Assembly (NCBI RefSeq): GCF_900233005.1
Contig: NZ_LT960611.1
Location: forward strand, 1,054,001 to 1,118,000
Length of the DNA stretch: 64,000 nt
Source of the DNA: Vibrio tapetis subsp. tapetis
GTDB lineage: Bacteria; Pseudomonadota; Gammaproteobacteria; Enterobacterales; Vibrionaceae
Direction of reading: 5' to 3'
Shown here: in pieces, positions 57,129 through 64,000 of the stretch
How the letters are laid out: each line of letters begins with the position of its first letter
How positions within the stretch are numbered: position 1 is the stretch's first letter
The notes under the pieces: model-generated
What the model saw: the letters and a program-made list of their open reading frames with translations, nothing else
Database searches by the model: none
Told to the model about the DNA's origin: nothing
Translations under genes and position numbers: made by a program

Positions 57129-60005
57129 ATGACGCAGTGGACACTTACCACAAACTTTTTCGGTCGAATTTTCAAGAATCAGCTTGTCGTTGAGATCAGT
57201 GATGCAGGTATACAAGCTGATTCAGACGGAGAGGTGAGTTTCTTCAAATGGGAGGATTTGGATAGCGCCCCAAGTTTGAAAGCTACAATCGCTGGCGGTT
57301 GCTTAAGCTTTAGTGTTGGCGGTAAGCAACACAGCTTCTCTATGTTAAGCTATCTACTCCCTTTTAAATACCCACACAATTTTTTTCCTCACTGGGCTAA
57401 TCAAAATGCAAAGCATTTGGTTAGGTTCTTAGATTCAGTGGAGAATCAATGCCAATCCAGATTTCTTCGCGACTCATCCATACAGAACATACAGAGCTTT
57501 GCCAAAACAGAACACAAGCGGTGGCGAGGTTGGAACAAAGCTTCGGGTCTATCCGACTCCGCAAAAAATACAGCAGCCCAGGTAAGTCGCATTGCTAATT
57601 GGAAAACGGCGGATGTTGAGCGTATTAGAAGTGAGTATGTGGAGCGCGAGCTTAACGCTTTTGATTCATTTTTTAACAGCGTGGAATCTAACCCGCTCAC
57701 CACTAAGCAAAGAGTTGCTTGCATCACCGACAATGATAATAACCTTCTTTTAGCTGGAGCTGGTACAGGTAAAACTAGTGTAATGGTTGGTAAAACTGGC
57801 TACCTAGTGAAAAGCGGGCAAGCGCAACCAAACGACATTTTGATGCTGGCGTATGGTCGAATAGCTGCGGAAGAGATGGATGAGCGCATCAGGGAAAAAC
57901 TAGGATTTGAAGATGTAAAAGCGAGTACCTTTCATAGTCTGGGCGTGAAGATAATTTCACAAGTTGAAGGCAAGGCGCCAAGTTTATCGCCCTTGGAGAG
58001 TGACGTACGCGCAAAAGTGAAGTGGATGAATGAGGCTATTGCCTCTCTGATGCAAAATGTTAGCTATAAGAAAGCGTTACTAGATTATTTCAGTGCGTAT
58101 TATTTCGTAGATAAAGATCCATTTGAGTTCAAAACCCAAGGCGAACACTTAAAGTATCTCAATGATAACGATATCCGCACGCTGAAAGGCGAGAAGGTTA
58201 AAAGCTTTGGTGAAATGGTGATTGCCAACTGGCTTTATAGAAAAGGCATCAATTATCAATACGAAGCTAAGTATCGAATCGATGTAGCTACGGAGCAATA
58301 CCGACAGTACGAACCCGACTTCTATCTTCCAGATTATGATATTTATATTGAGTATTACGGTACGGATGAAAACGGAAACCCTCCACCATATATCGATAAA
58401 GAGAGATACCAACAAGGCATTAAGTGGAAGAGAGAAACGCATTCCAAGTATGGAACAGGGTATGTTGAACTGTATTACCATCAACACCGAAATCGCTCGA
58501 TGTTAGAAATTTTGGAGCGAGAGCTAATCACTCGCCAAGTGAATACAAATCCACTGCCCGATAATGAGTTGTTCGAAAGTTTAGAGAAAACAGGCCTAGT
58601 CACAGAACTGGCTCGCCTTTTAGGTTCGTTAGTTGATCTGTATAAAGCTGCTTGTCTTGATGAAATTGGTATTCAAAAAATAATAAAAAACTCTCTAGAC
58701 CCCAAGCAAACAGCTAAGGCTTTGGAATTGTTGATGCCATTGTACCAGCGCTACCAAGATTACCTTTCAGAAGAGAACGTGATTGATTTTAACGATATGA
58801 TTTCAAAAGCCTTGTCGTATGTCGAAACAGGTCAATTCGAGTCGCCTTGGAGTTACATACTCGTTGACGAGTTTCAAGATATCTCAGAGCCTAGGGCAAG
58901 GCTTGTAAAGGCACTTCGAGACAATAAAGAAAACTCTTCGTTATTCTGTGTGGGTGATGATTGGCAGGCAATCTATCGCTTTAGTGGTGCTGATGTTCGC
59001 TTAACGACAGACTTTGAAAAGTACTTCGGTGCAGCGTCTAAAACGACGCTTGATATGACCTTCAGGTTTAATAGCGCTATCGGAGATGTGGCAACGCGTT
59101 TTGTTACTCAAAACCCCGTTCAGCTTAAAAAAGAGATTAAGTCTTTAGTTCAGGTTAGCAAACCAGCGGTAAGCGTCATTCGACAGGGAACCGAGGAACA
59201 AGGGATAACGGCATTAGATAAAGCGTTAACATCGATTGCAAACCACGTACACCAATCCAACTCGCCACATAAAAACAAAGTCTATTTACTAGCAAGGTTT
59301 TGGTACCAAATGCCAGATGCTAATTACCTACAGTGGTTAAGACAGCGTTACCATATGTTAGACATTGAGAACCAGTCGTTCCACGCTTCTAAAGGTAAAG
59401 AAGCGGACTATGTTGTGGTTATGGGACTGACAACAGGCAAACATGGTTTCCCCTCGGAGAAACAAACCCCTACGCTTATTAATGCGTTATTACCGCAAGG
59501 AGATACGTTTGAACACGCAGAAGAGCGGCGATTATTCTATGTGGCGCTAACCCGTGCGAAACACAGAGCATACTTAATCGCGGACATGACCGATGCAAGT
59601 GACTTTGTTACAGAGCTGATTAAAGGAAACTATCCAGTAGAGACTAATGAGTTTGATACTTCCTTAACGCAACTGAATGCGGACAAAATGGTTTGTCACT
59701 CTTGTAAAGTTGGCGTTCTCAAGCCACGAGTTGGCCAATATGGTAAGTTTATGTCTTGTACACTTTACCCACGTTGTAAGCACAAGGAAACGCCTTGTGA
59801 TAAGTGCGGTAGTGCCATGAGTCGTGAAACTAAAGATGATTATCAAGTTTGCATTAACTCCAGTTGTGAACATGAGCGCCCAATGTGTTTGAATTGTGGT
59901 AATGAGATGAAATTGAGGCGTGGTAAGTATGGTGAGTTTTGGGGGTGTTCTACTTATCGTAGAAACGTTGAGAATAATTGTTCGAACAAAATTAACGTCG
60001 ATTAG
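57129..60005 (+). CDS. HelD-like SF1 helicase with inserted nuclease and C-terminal zinc ribbons (paralog 2)
   Basis: This 958-residue protein has the same architecture as the 52014-55022 gene. It has a HelD-type N-terminus and Walker A LLAGAGTGKTSVMV (209-216). VDEFQDISEPRARLVKAL, CVGDDWQAIYRFSGADV and HASKGKEADYVVVMG are intact. An inserted nuclease-like domain lies at about 355-460 (FGEMVIANWLYRKGINYQYE, YEPDFYLPDYDIYIEYYG, KWKRETHSKYG). Its C-terminal ribbons (CHSCKVGVLKPRVGQYGKFM, CDKCGSAM, CLNCGNEMKLRRGKYGEFWG) closely resemble topoisomerase I zinc fingers. The two copies are clearly diverged, so they are not a recent duplication. The ORF starts with ATG shortly after GCGGTAGCG. Confidence 0.82.
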   Translation: MTQWTLTTNFFGRIFKNQLVVEISDAGIQADSDGEVSFFKWEDLDSAPSLKATIAGGCLSFSVGGKQHSFSMLSYLLPFKYPHNFFPHWANQNAKHLVRFLDSVENQCQSRFLRDSSIQNIQSFAKTEHKRWRGWNKASGLSDSAKNTAAQVSRIANWKTADVERIRSEYVERELNAFDSFFNSVESNPLTTKQRVACITDNDNNLLLAGAGTGKTSVMVGKTGYLVKSGQAQPNDILMLAYGRIAAEEMDERIREKLGFEDVKASTFHSLGVKIISQVEGKAPSLSPLESDVRAKVKWMNEAIASLMQNVSYKKALLDYFSAYYFVDKDPFEFKTQGEHLKYLNDNDIRTLKGEKVKSFGEMVIANWLYRKGINYQYEAKYRIDVATEQYRQYEPDFYLPDYDIYIEYYGTDENGNPPPYIDKERYQQGIKWKRETHSKYGTGYVELYYHQHRNRSMLEILERELITRQVNTNPLPDNELFESLEKTGLVTELARLLGSLVDLYKAACLDEIGIQKIIKNSLDPKQTAKALELLMPLYQRYQDYLSEENVIDFNDMISKALSYVETGQFESPWSYILVDEFQDISEPRARLVKALRDNKENSSLFCVGDDWQAIYRFSGADVRLTTDFEKYFGAASKTTLDMTFRFNSAIGDVATRFVTQNPVQLKKEIKSLVQVSKPAVSVIRQGTEEQGITALDKALTSIANHVHQSNSPHKNKVYLLARFWYQMPDANYLQWLRQRYHMLDIENQSFHASKGKEADYVVVMGLTTGKHGFPSEKQTPTLINALLPQGDTFEHAEERRLFYVALTRAKHRAYLIADMTDASDFVTELIKGNYPVETNEFDTSLTQLNADKMVCHSCKVGVLKPRVGQYGKFMSCTLYPRCKHKETPCDKCGSAMSRETKDDYQVCINSSCEHERPMCLNCGNEMKLRRGKYGEFWGCSTYRRNVENNCSNKINVD

Positions 60006-60065
60006 ATAGCGAAACCCAGAAACAACAAAGGGCTATCAGCCACTAGCTTTCTAGCCGTTTTAATA

Positions 60066-60147
60066 TGACGCTCCCAACAGGATTCGAACCTGTGACCTGC
60101 CTCTTATGAGGGGCAAGTCAACCGCTCGATGGTCATCGTTTTGGGCC
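60066..60147 (-). pseudogene. tRNA-like remnant (T arm and CAT anticodon loop)
   Basis: The minus strand contains a perfect T arm (ACAGG-TTCGAAT-CCTGT at 60077-60093) and an anticodon-loop-like CTCATAA. The acceptor stem does not pair (TGGGAGC on the 3' side versus GGCCCAA on the 5' side), and the anticodon stem is mismatched. No CCA is encoded. It looks like a decayed tRNA-Met/Ile type gene or an attachment-site relic after helicase paralog 2. Confidence 0.5.
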
Positions 60148-60219
60148 AAACGGTGTGTTCGAAAAAACGTAAGAGAACACAAGTAAAAGGTTGTTGAATT
60201 TGACCATCTATCTAATTGT

Positions 60220-60248
60220 TGAAACACACAATGGGGCAATTATGTGTT
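60220..60248. repeat. GGGGCAAT dispersed repeat, copy 3
   Basis: TGAAACACACAATGGGGCAA plus TTATGTGTT resembles the copies at 44249 and 56885. It overlaps the stop codon of the zinc-ribbon gene that ends at 60240. Confidence 0.55.
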
Positions 60249-61118
60249 CATAAAAATCACGATTACTACTACCAGTATGAGAAGCAATATTGGTAGCTTT
60301 GAGGCGGCATTGTTTTTCTTGGACTCCTTAGGTGGCGTCCCCACAACATTTAAAGTGGATGCGATGTTTGTAGTACTTGAAGGGGTTCCTTTTTGTTCTA
60401 AGCTAACTCTTATCTCATCATCTTCTTTGAGTTCATCTTTGTAACGGTTAATCACCGTATCTAATGACACATTCAACAATGTACAATAGGTATTTGCTGT
60501 ATTGGTGCCTTTAACCAATTCATAAACTTCGCTTGGCTCAGTAGTTAGCTGGTCAATCAACATGTATTGCGGTCTGCCGATTCTATGCTCCAATAAGTAA
60601 CCGTTAATAGATCGCTCACGCCCATAGCCAGTGACCAAAAGCCCAGCTACCAACTCTTCCAAAGGTGTTTTATCTTGGCTTTTTTCTCTTTGTACTTGCC
60701 TCAGCATAGACTCATAGGCCGAATAGACTAGATCCCAATCTTGCTTTTCGGTCGCTTCAGCTAGGTTAGTATGAGACTCTCTCCATCTAGCATCTGCAAT
60801 TGACACATTGACTTCATCAACATTCCATTCTTGTGCTAAATTTTTACGTGCATTTAATACGCCCTTATTAGCTTCATACCAGTCATGCCACCATCCATCT
60901 GCTAGCGCTTTCAGTTCTTCCAACAGAAACAAATCGCCCTCACGATAGAGGCGTTGATCACCAGACAATGGCTCTTTTCTTGGGTAAATGGGCTTCTTAC
61001 AAGATTTACACTTTGCTTTACGTTTAGGTACTTTCTCTAGCTCGTTGTTACAGTAAGGGCATTGTGACGTAGTACCGCAATTAGCTGCTAGCACTTTTAA
61101 CTGTTCTTTCCTTTTCAT
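60240..61118 (-). CDS. Zinc-ribbon protein with C-terminal membrane anchor, unknown function
   Basis: The 292-residue product begins with a four-Cys zinc ribbon (CPYCNNELEKVPKRKAKCKS followed by C). A Trp-rich helical middle follows (KALADGWWHDWYEANKGVLN). The protein ends in a hydrophobic helix (SKLPILLLILVVVIVIFMNT) with nothing after it, a tail-anchor layout. A Ser/Thr/Lys-rich linker lies before the helix. I do not recognise the middle domain. It lies between a tRNA relic and the CTCTGGACA repeat and converges with helicase paralog 2. A membrane-linked sensor or effector is possible, but not shown. Confidence 0.65.
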   Translation of the reverse strand: MKRKEQLKVLAANCGTTSQCPYCNNELEKVPKRKAKCKSCKKPIYPRKEPLSGDQRLYREGDLFLLEELKALADGWWHDWYEANKGVLNARKNLAQEWNVDEVNVSIADARWRESHTNLAEATEKQDWDLVYSAYESMLRQVQREKSQDKTPLEELVAGLLVTGYGRERSINGYLLEHRIGRPQYMLIDQLTTEPSEVYELVKGTNTANTYCTLLNVSLDTVINRYKDELKEDDEIRVSLEQKGTPSSTTNIASTLNVVGTPPKESKKNNAASKLPILLLILVVVIVIFMNT

Positions 61119-61264
61119 AAAACGCTACCCAAGAATCTAAATAAAACCAATAATATATCACCACCTTACATTAGAAAATATTGGTCAATATGATCGTGCT
61201 TGTTTAGTGAAGAGCAACAACTCTAAGTAGGAAAGGGGCAAAGGTGTGCTTGACGTGATCGGCT

Positions 61265-61312
61265 TCAGCACACCTCTGGACAAAAGTTTCTTAGAATAGT
61301 TACTCAAATTAG
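61265..61312. repeat. CTCTGGACA repeat, copy 3
   Basis: TCAGCACACCTCTGGACAAA matches the 55451 copy at its first 20 bases. The middle has diverged, and it ends AAATTAG like the others. It lies in the divergent space between the zinc-ribbon gene and the membrane protein gene. Confidence 0.7.
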
Positions 61313-61482
61313 TAAAAGTCGGATTACTTGGAGTATGGGGAATTATCAGATTTACCACATCTTGTAAGTAAAGCAACGTTAAGTTTGAATTGAAGTATGT
61401 CTTTTATGAATAATTGATACACAGAAGTTTCAGGTGTTATGATACACGACTAGCGTCGTAAGTCTTTGATAAGGTGTGTATC

Positions 61483-63972
61483 GTGGTTGAGTTGATAAAA
61501 ATCTGGCTGACTTCAAAATCGTGGTTTTGGAAATCTAAAGCTAAGCATGCAAGGATGGACTTTCTTCTAGAACGTACTTTATACAATCAACGAACATCTT
61601 TTACTAAAGCGAAGAGCAGCACTCAAATCTTAGGCTCTATAACGACTGTTGGTTTAAAGAGCCTAAGCGGAGTGATTCTCACTTTGGCTTTTCTAGTCTT
61701 GATCGAGAGTTATATTCGAACAAACACAACTTTTCTGGAACCACTTAGTAAAGATCAAATAAAATTTAATATCGACCAGCTCAGACTGTATGCACAACTG
61801 TTAACCACTATATTTTCAATATACTTTGCATCGATAGGTATTATATTAAGCACGGGCTACACCAAACTTCGGCGTGACATTATACAGCTTCTCACAACAG
61901 AGCAAGTTGGTAATGTGTACTCACGCGTTTTAGTCTTCTCAGCCATTTTTTGTCTTACCGCCACTACACTAGAATCCTACAGCATTGCTCTCGGAGTTTC
62001 AGTCTATACCGTAGGAACATTTTTAACAGCTATAAGCTCACTTGCTCTATTCCCATTAGGTCAACGTTTATTCAACTTCTTCAATCTCAATCAGTTGGCT
62101 AGCAGTGAAGTACTACCTAGAGTCGCTCACCATATAGAGAATGCGGCCAAATCTAATAATTCAGTTTCTCTTTCTAATCATCACTCGAAAGAAGCTCGTT
62201 TAGCATTTAAACAGTTATGCTATATCGACGACCAGATGAAAGGTGAAACAAAAAGGCTCAATGATAACTTGCCTGCGCTTAGCTATGATTATTCAGTGCT
62301 ATTACAACACTACCTATATAACAAACATCGAATCGCTCATCAAAGCTATTGGTTCCCAAGACGAAAAAAGCATAAACAATGGTTCTTTGCTGGAGATAGT
62401 GTCACCCACACAGCTTTACACACAAGTAGTCAATTAGCAGCAGAAGATGAAGCAGATTATCAATGGTTAGAGAATGAGATTATTGACAGATTAGCTAAGC
62501 ATGTAGAACTAGCATTTGAGACTGAGGATTTTAAGTTAGGGCTGAACCTCCTGAGTCAAATGTCATCTCGAATATCAACGTATTCAGAGCAATTTCAGTT
62601 CACAATAGGTATGCAAGAGATTCAAAGAATGCAGGCGGTTATAGAGGCTGCTTTTGCTTCCTCAGAAAAAGTTGAGAAAGAACATGATGAACTAGTTCTA
62701 TTGATCGGGATAGCTGATGCATGGGCTGCGTTTGGAAGCAACCTTTGTCTTGAAACAATGAGACGTATGATTACATTTGAAGAAGAACTAAAGCACTTCT
62801 TTGATGCTGATATATGGACGAGTAAATCTCTTAAATCTCTTCCTTCGTTTCTGCAAGTAGAATTAGACGTTGTGGTGAAACGTATTAACTTTGAACGAAG
62901 TATTGAAGGACAGCGATTGTCAAAGCCTAGATATGTCCAACAACTAGCCATTCAAAAGCTGTTAAATCATTATGCCAAGGTGCTTCAAGACGTCAGCGAT
63001 TATTACGCATTTACGATCCCTAACTTTGTAAAAAAACTAACAGAAATGCAGATGAAGGAAGCTGCTACTCAAGTTATTTTGGCAAATCTTCACAATTATT
63101 GGAAATTACCTAGATGGTTTGATGAAATATCTCAGCTAGTTAACAGGTACAAGGAATTTGAACATTACTCAGAAAAACAGTATTTATTTCCAGACATTAA
63201 TTTTACTGATATGAGAAGGCAACATGCCACTTCAAGAGATGAAGCAATAGCGATGCTTGGTGAAGCTAGCATTGTAGGGCATATCTTTAGACAAGAACAG
63301 AATGATGAACTGCCAGATCATTTCGGGCACATATACTTTGAACTTGCTGAGGCTTGTATTGACGCACTTGGTCAGAATGATGAAGAGAAGCTAAGTAAAT
63401 CTATTCCAATGTTCATGTTACTAGCATTTCAGGCTTCAGATTCTAAATTCTTAGATCCCGAACTCGATATAAATGATGAGTTTCGATTACATCTCATTTC
63501 AACTGTATTGAACGATATAATGTCAGTATTGGGGTTTGCTATTTTATATGGAGCTTACTACGACAACTCTAGATTGTCTGAAATGGCACTTGATGAGTTC
63601 GATACATGGGTTAGTAGAGTTCCAACAAAGAAACCGTATTTGGAGAGGATGGTACGCCTTTCAAACCCACGTTCGTTTAGTTTCAGTCCATCACCAAGAG
63701 ATATGATTCGGTTCAACTGGAAATCAGCTTTTGAGCATCGTACAAGGCAGGACGGATATGGGGATCAAATGGGTATGGGTAGAGGAAAACCCCACAAAAA
63801 TAAAGTCATCAGAGCGTTTCTTCGCAACTCATTTTCGGATGCTTCTCATTTATTTATCGCCCTACATATCCTTCCACAACTTGGCTCTGTTGACTTCGAG
63901 ATAGGCCATGATATTTCCTCACTTAAACGTTCTTTAGAAGCTACTGAAGACAGTGAAGAGGGGTACTTATGA
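61483..63972 (+). CDS. Large membrane protein, unknown function
   Basis: The frame is open from GTG at 61474, but AAGG (61471-61474) is best spaced for GTG at 61483 (VELIKIWLTSKSW), giving about 829 residues. The first 220 residues hold about four membrane helices (LSGVILTLAFLVLIESYI, LLTTIFSIYFASIGIILSTG, VLVFSAIFCLTATTLESYSI, VGTFLTAISSLALFPLGQRL). The remaining 600 are cytoplasmic and helical, with no motif I recognise. The stop overlaps the ATG of the next gene (ATGA), so the two are coupled and probably act together. Confidence 0.75.
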   Translation: MVELIKIWLTSKSWFWKSKAKHARMDFLLERTLYNQRTSFTKAKSSTQILGSITTVGLKSLSGVILTLAFLVLIESYIRTNTTFLEPLSKDQIKFNIDQLRLYAQLLTTIFSIYFASIGIILSTGYTKLRRDIIQLLTTEQVGNVYSRVLVFSAIFCLTATTLESYSIALGVSVYTVGTFLTAISSLALFPLGQRLFNFFNLNQLASSEVLPRVAHHIENAAKSNNSVSLSNHHSKEARLAFKQLCYIDDQMKGETKRLNDNLPALSYDYSVLLQHYLYNKHRIAHQSYWFPRRKKHKQWFFAGDSVTHTALHTSSQLAAEDEADYQWLENEIIDRLAKHVELAFETEDFKLGLNLLSQMSSRISTYSEQFQFTIGMQEIQRMQAVIEAAFASSEKVEKEHDELVLLIGIADAWAAFGSNLCLETMRRMITFEEELKHFFDADIWTSKSLKSLPSFLQVELDVVVKRINFERSIEGQRLSKPRYVQQLAIQKLLNHYAKVLQDVSDYYAFTIPNFVKKLTEMQMKEAATQVILANLHNYWKLPRWFDEISQLVNRYKEFEHYSEKQYLFPDINFTDMRRQHATSRDEAIAMLGEASIVGHIFRQEQNDELPDHFGHIYFELAEACIDALGQNDEEKLSKSIPMFMLLAFQASDSKFLDPELDINDEFRLHLISTVLNDIMSVLGFAILYGAYYDNSRLSEMALDEFDTWVSRVPTKKPYLERMVRLSNPRSFSFSPSPRDMIRFNWKSAFEHRTRQDGYGDQMGMGRGKPHKNKVIRAFLRNSFSDASHLFIALHILPQLGSVDFEIGHDISSLKRSLEATEDSEEGYL

Positions 63973-64000
63973 AGTTCGTAAAAGGACAACCTGTATACCA
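63969..64000 (+). CDS. Start of the next gene, cut by the window
   Basis: ATG at 63969 overlaps the preceding TGA. Only MKFVKGQPVY is visible, too little for a call. The 4-bp overlap indicates a two-gene operon with the large membrane protein. Confidence 0.6.
   Translation, partial: MKFVKGQPVY

Noticed and set aside
60066..60147. Functional tRNA-Met or tRNA-Ile
   Set aside because: Acceptor and anticodon stems are mismatched and no CCA is encoded.

Overview
The window reads as a Vibrio (Vibrionaceae) chromosome segment. The core genes and their order (tol-pal with ybgC and cpoB, cydABX-ybgE, ruvCAB, aspS, cmoAB, tdk, cysS, ppiB, lpxH, hisF-hisIE) are gammaproteobacterial. The protein sequences, the EAL-HDOD protein and the LexA/FNR-type sites fit Vibrio. 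The species cannot be fixed from sequence alone.

Layout. (1) 1-6530: accessory island ending at the 3' end of a tRNA-Ser(GGA). It holds a CoiA-like nuclease gene with a frameshift, a WYL-domain regulator of the BrxR/CapW type, a large Upf1-like SF1 helicase, and an AlpA-like excision regulator that seems to have an ATA start. (2) 6531-38442: conserved core. It contains tRNA-Ser, alaE, a hybrid sensor kinase, a UPF0149 protein, nadA, the tol-pal operon, the cyd operon, ruvCAB, aspS, cmoAB, a retropepsin/7TM/ATP-grasp operon, tdk, cysS, ppiB, lpxH, EAL-HDOD, ychJ, hisIE and hisF. Short 7-bp (heptad) arrays lie after the stop codons of several of these genes. (3) 38443-64000: a second, AT-richer accessory region that begins directly upstream of hisF, where hisA/hisH would be expected. 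It starts with a LexA-controlled umuDC pair. Next come a CHAT-domain protease-like protein whose frame is restored by a -1 shift on A_AAA_AAA, and a small DUF2384-type antitoxin with an unknown partner. A mobilizable/replicative module follows (serine recombinase with a candidate res site, MobC-like protein, relaxase, unknown protein, origin-helicase-type replication protein). The rest holds two paralogous HelD-like helicases with an inserted PD-(D/E)xK-type nuclease and C-terminal zinc ribbons, a SieB-like superinfection-exclusion gene with a frameshift, a tRNA-like remnant, a zinc-ribbon tail-anchored protein, and a large membrane protein overlapping the next gene.

How the genes work together. 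The core part covers envelope integrity (Tol-Pal, LpxH), respiration (cytochrome bd), recombination (RuvABC), translation and tRNA modification (AspS, CysS, CmoAB) and cofactor synthesis (NadA). Both accessory parts look like defence and mobility islands. They combine phage-defence-type regulators and effectors (WYL, CHAT, SieB-like, helicase-nucleases) with mobility functions. The right island also carries three families of short dispersed repeats between its gene blocks, which suggests modular assembly.

Caution: three accessory genes are broken at homopolymer runs. At least some of these could be sequencing errors.
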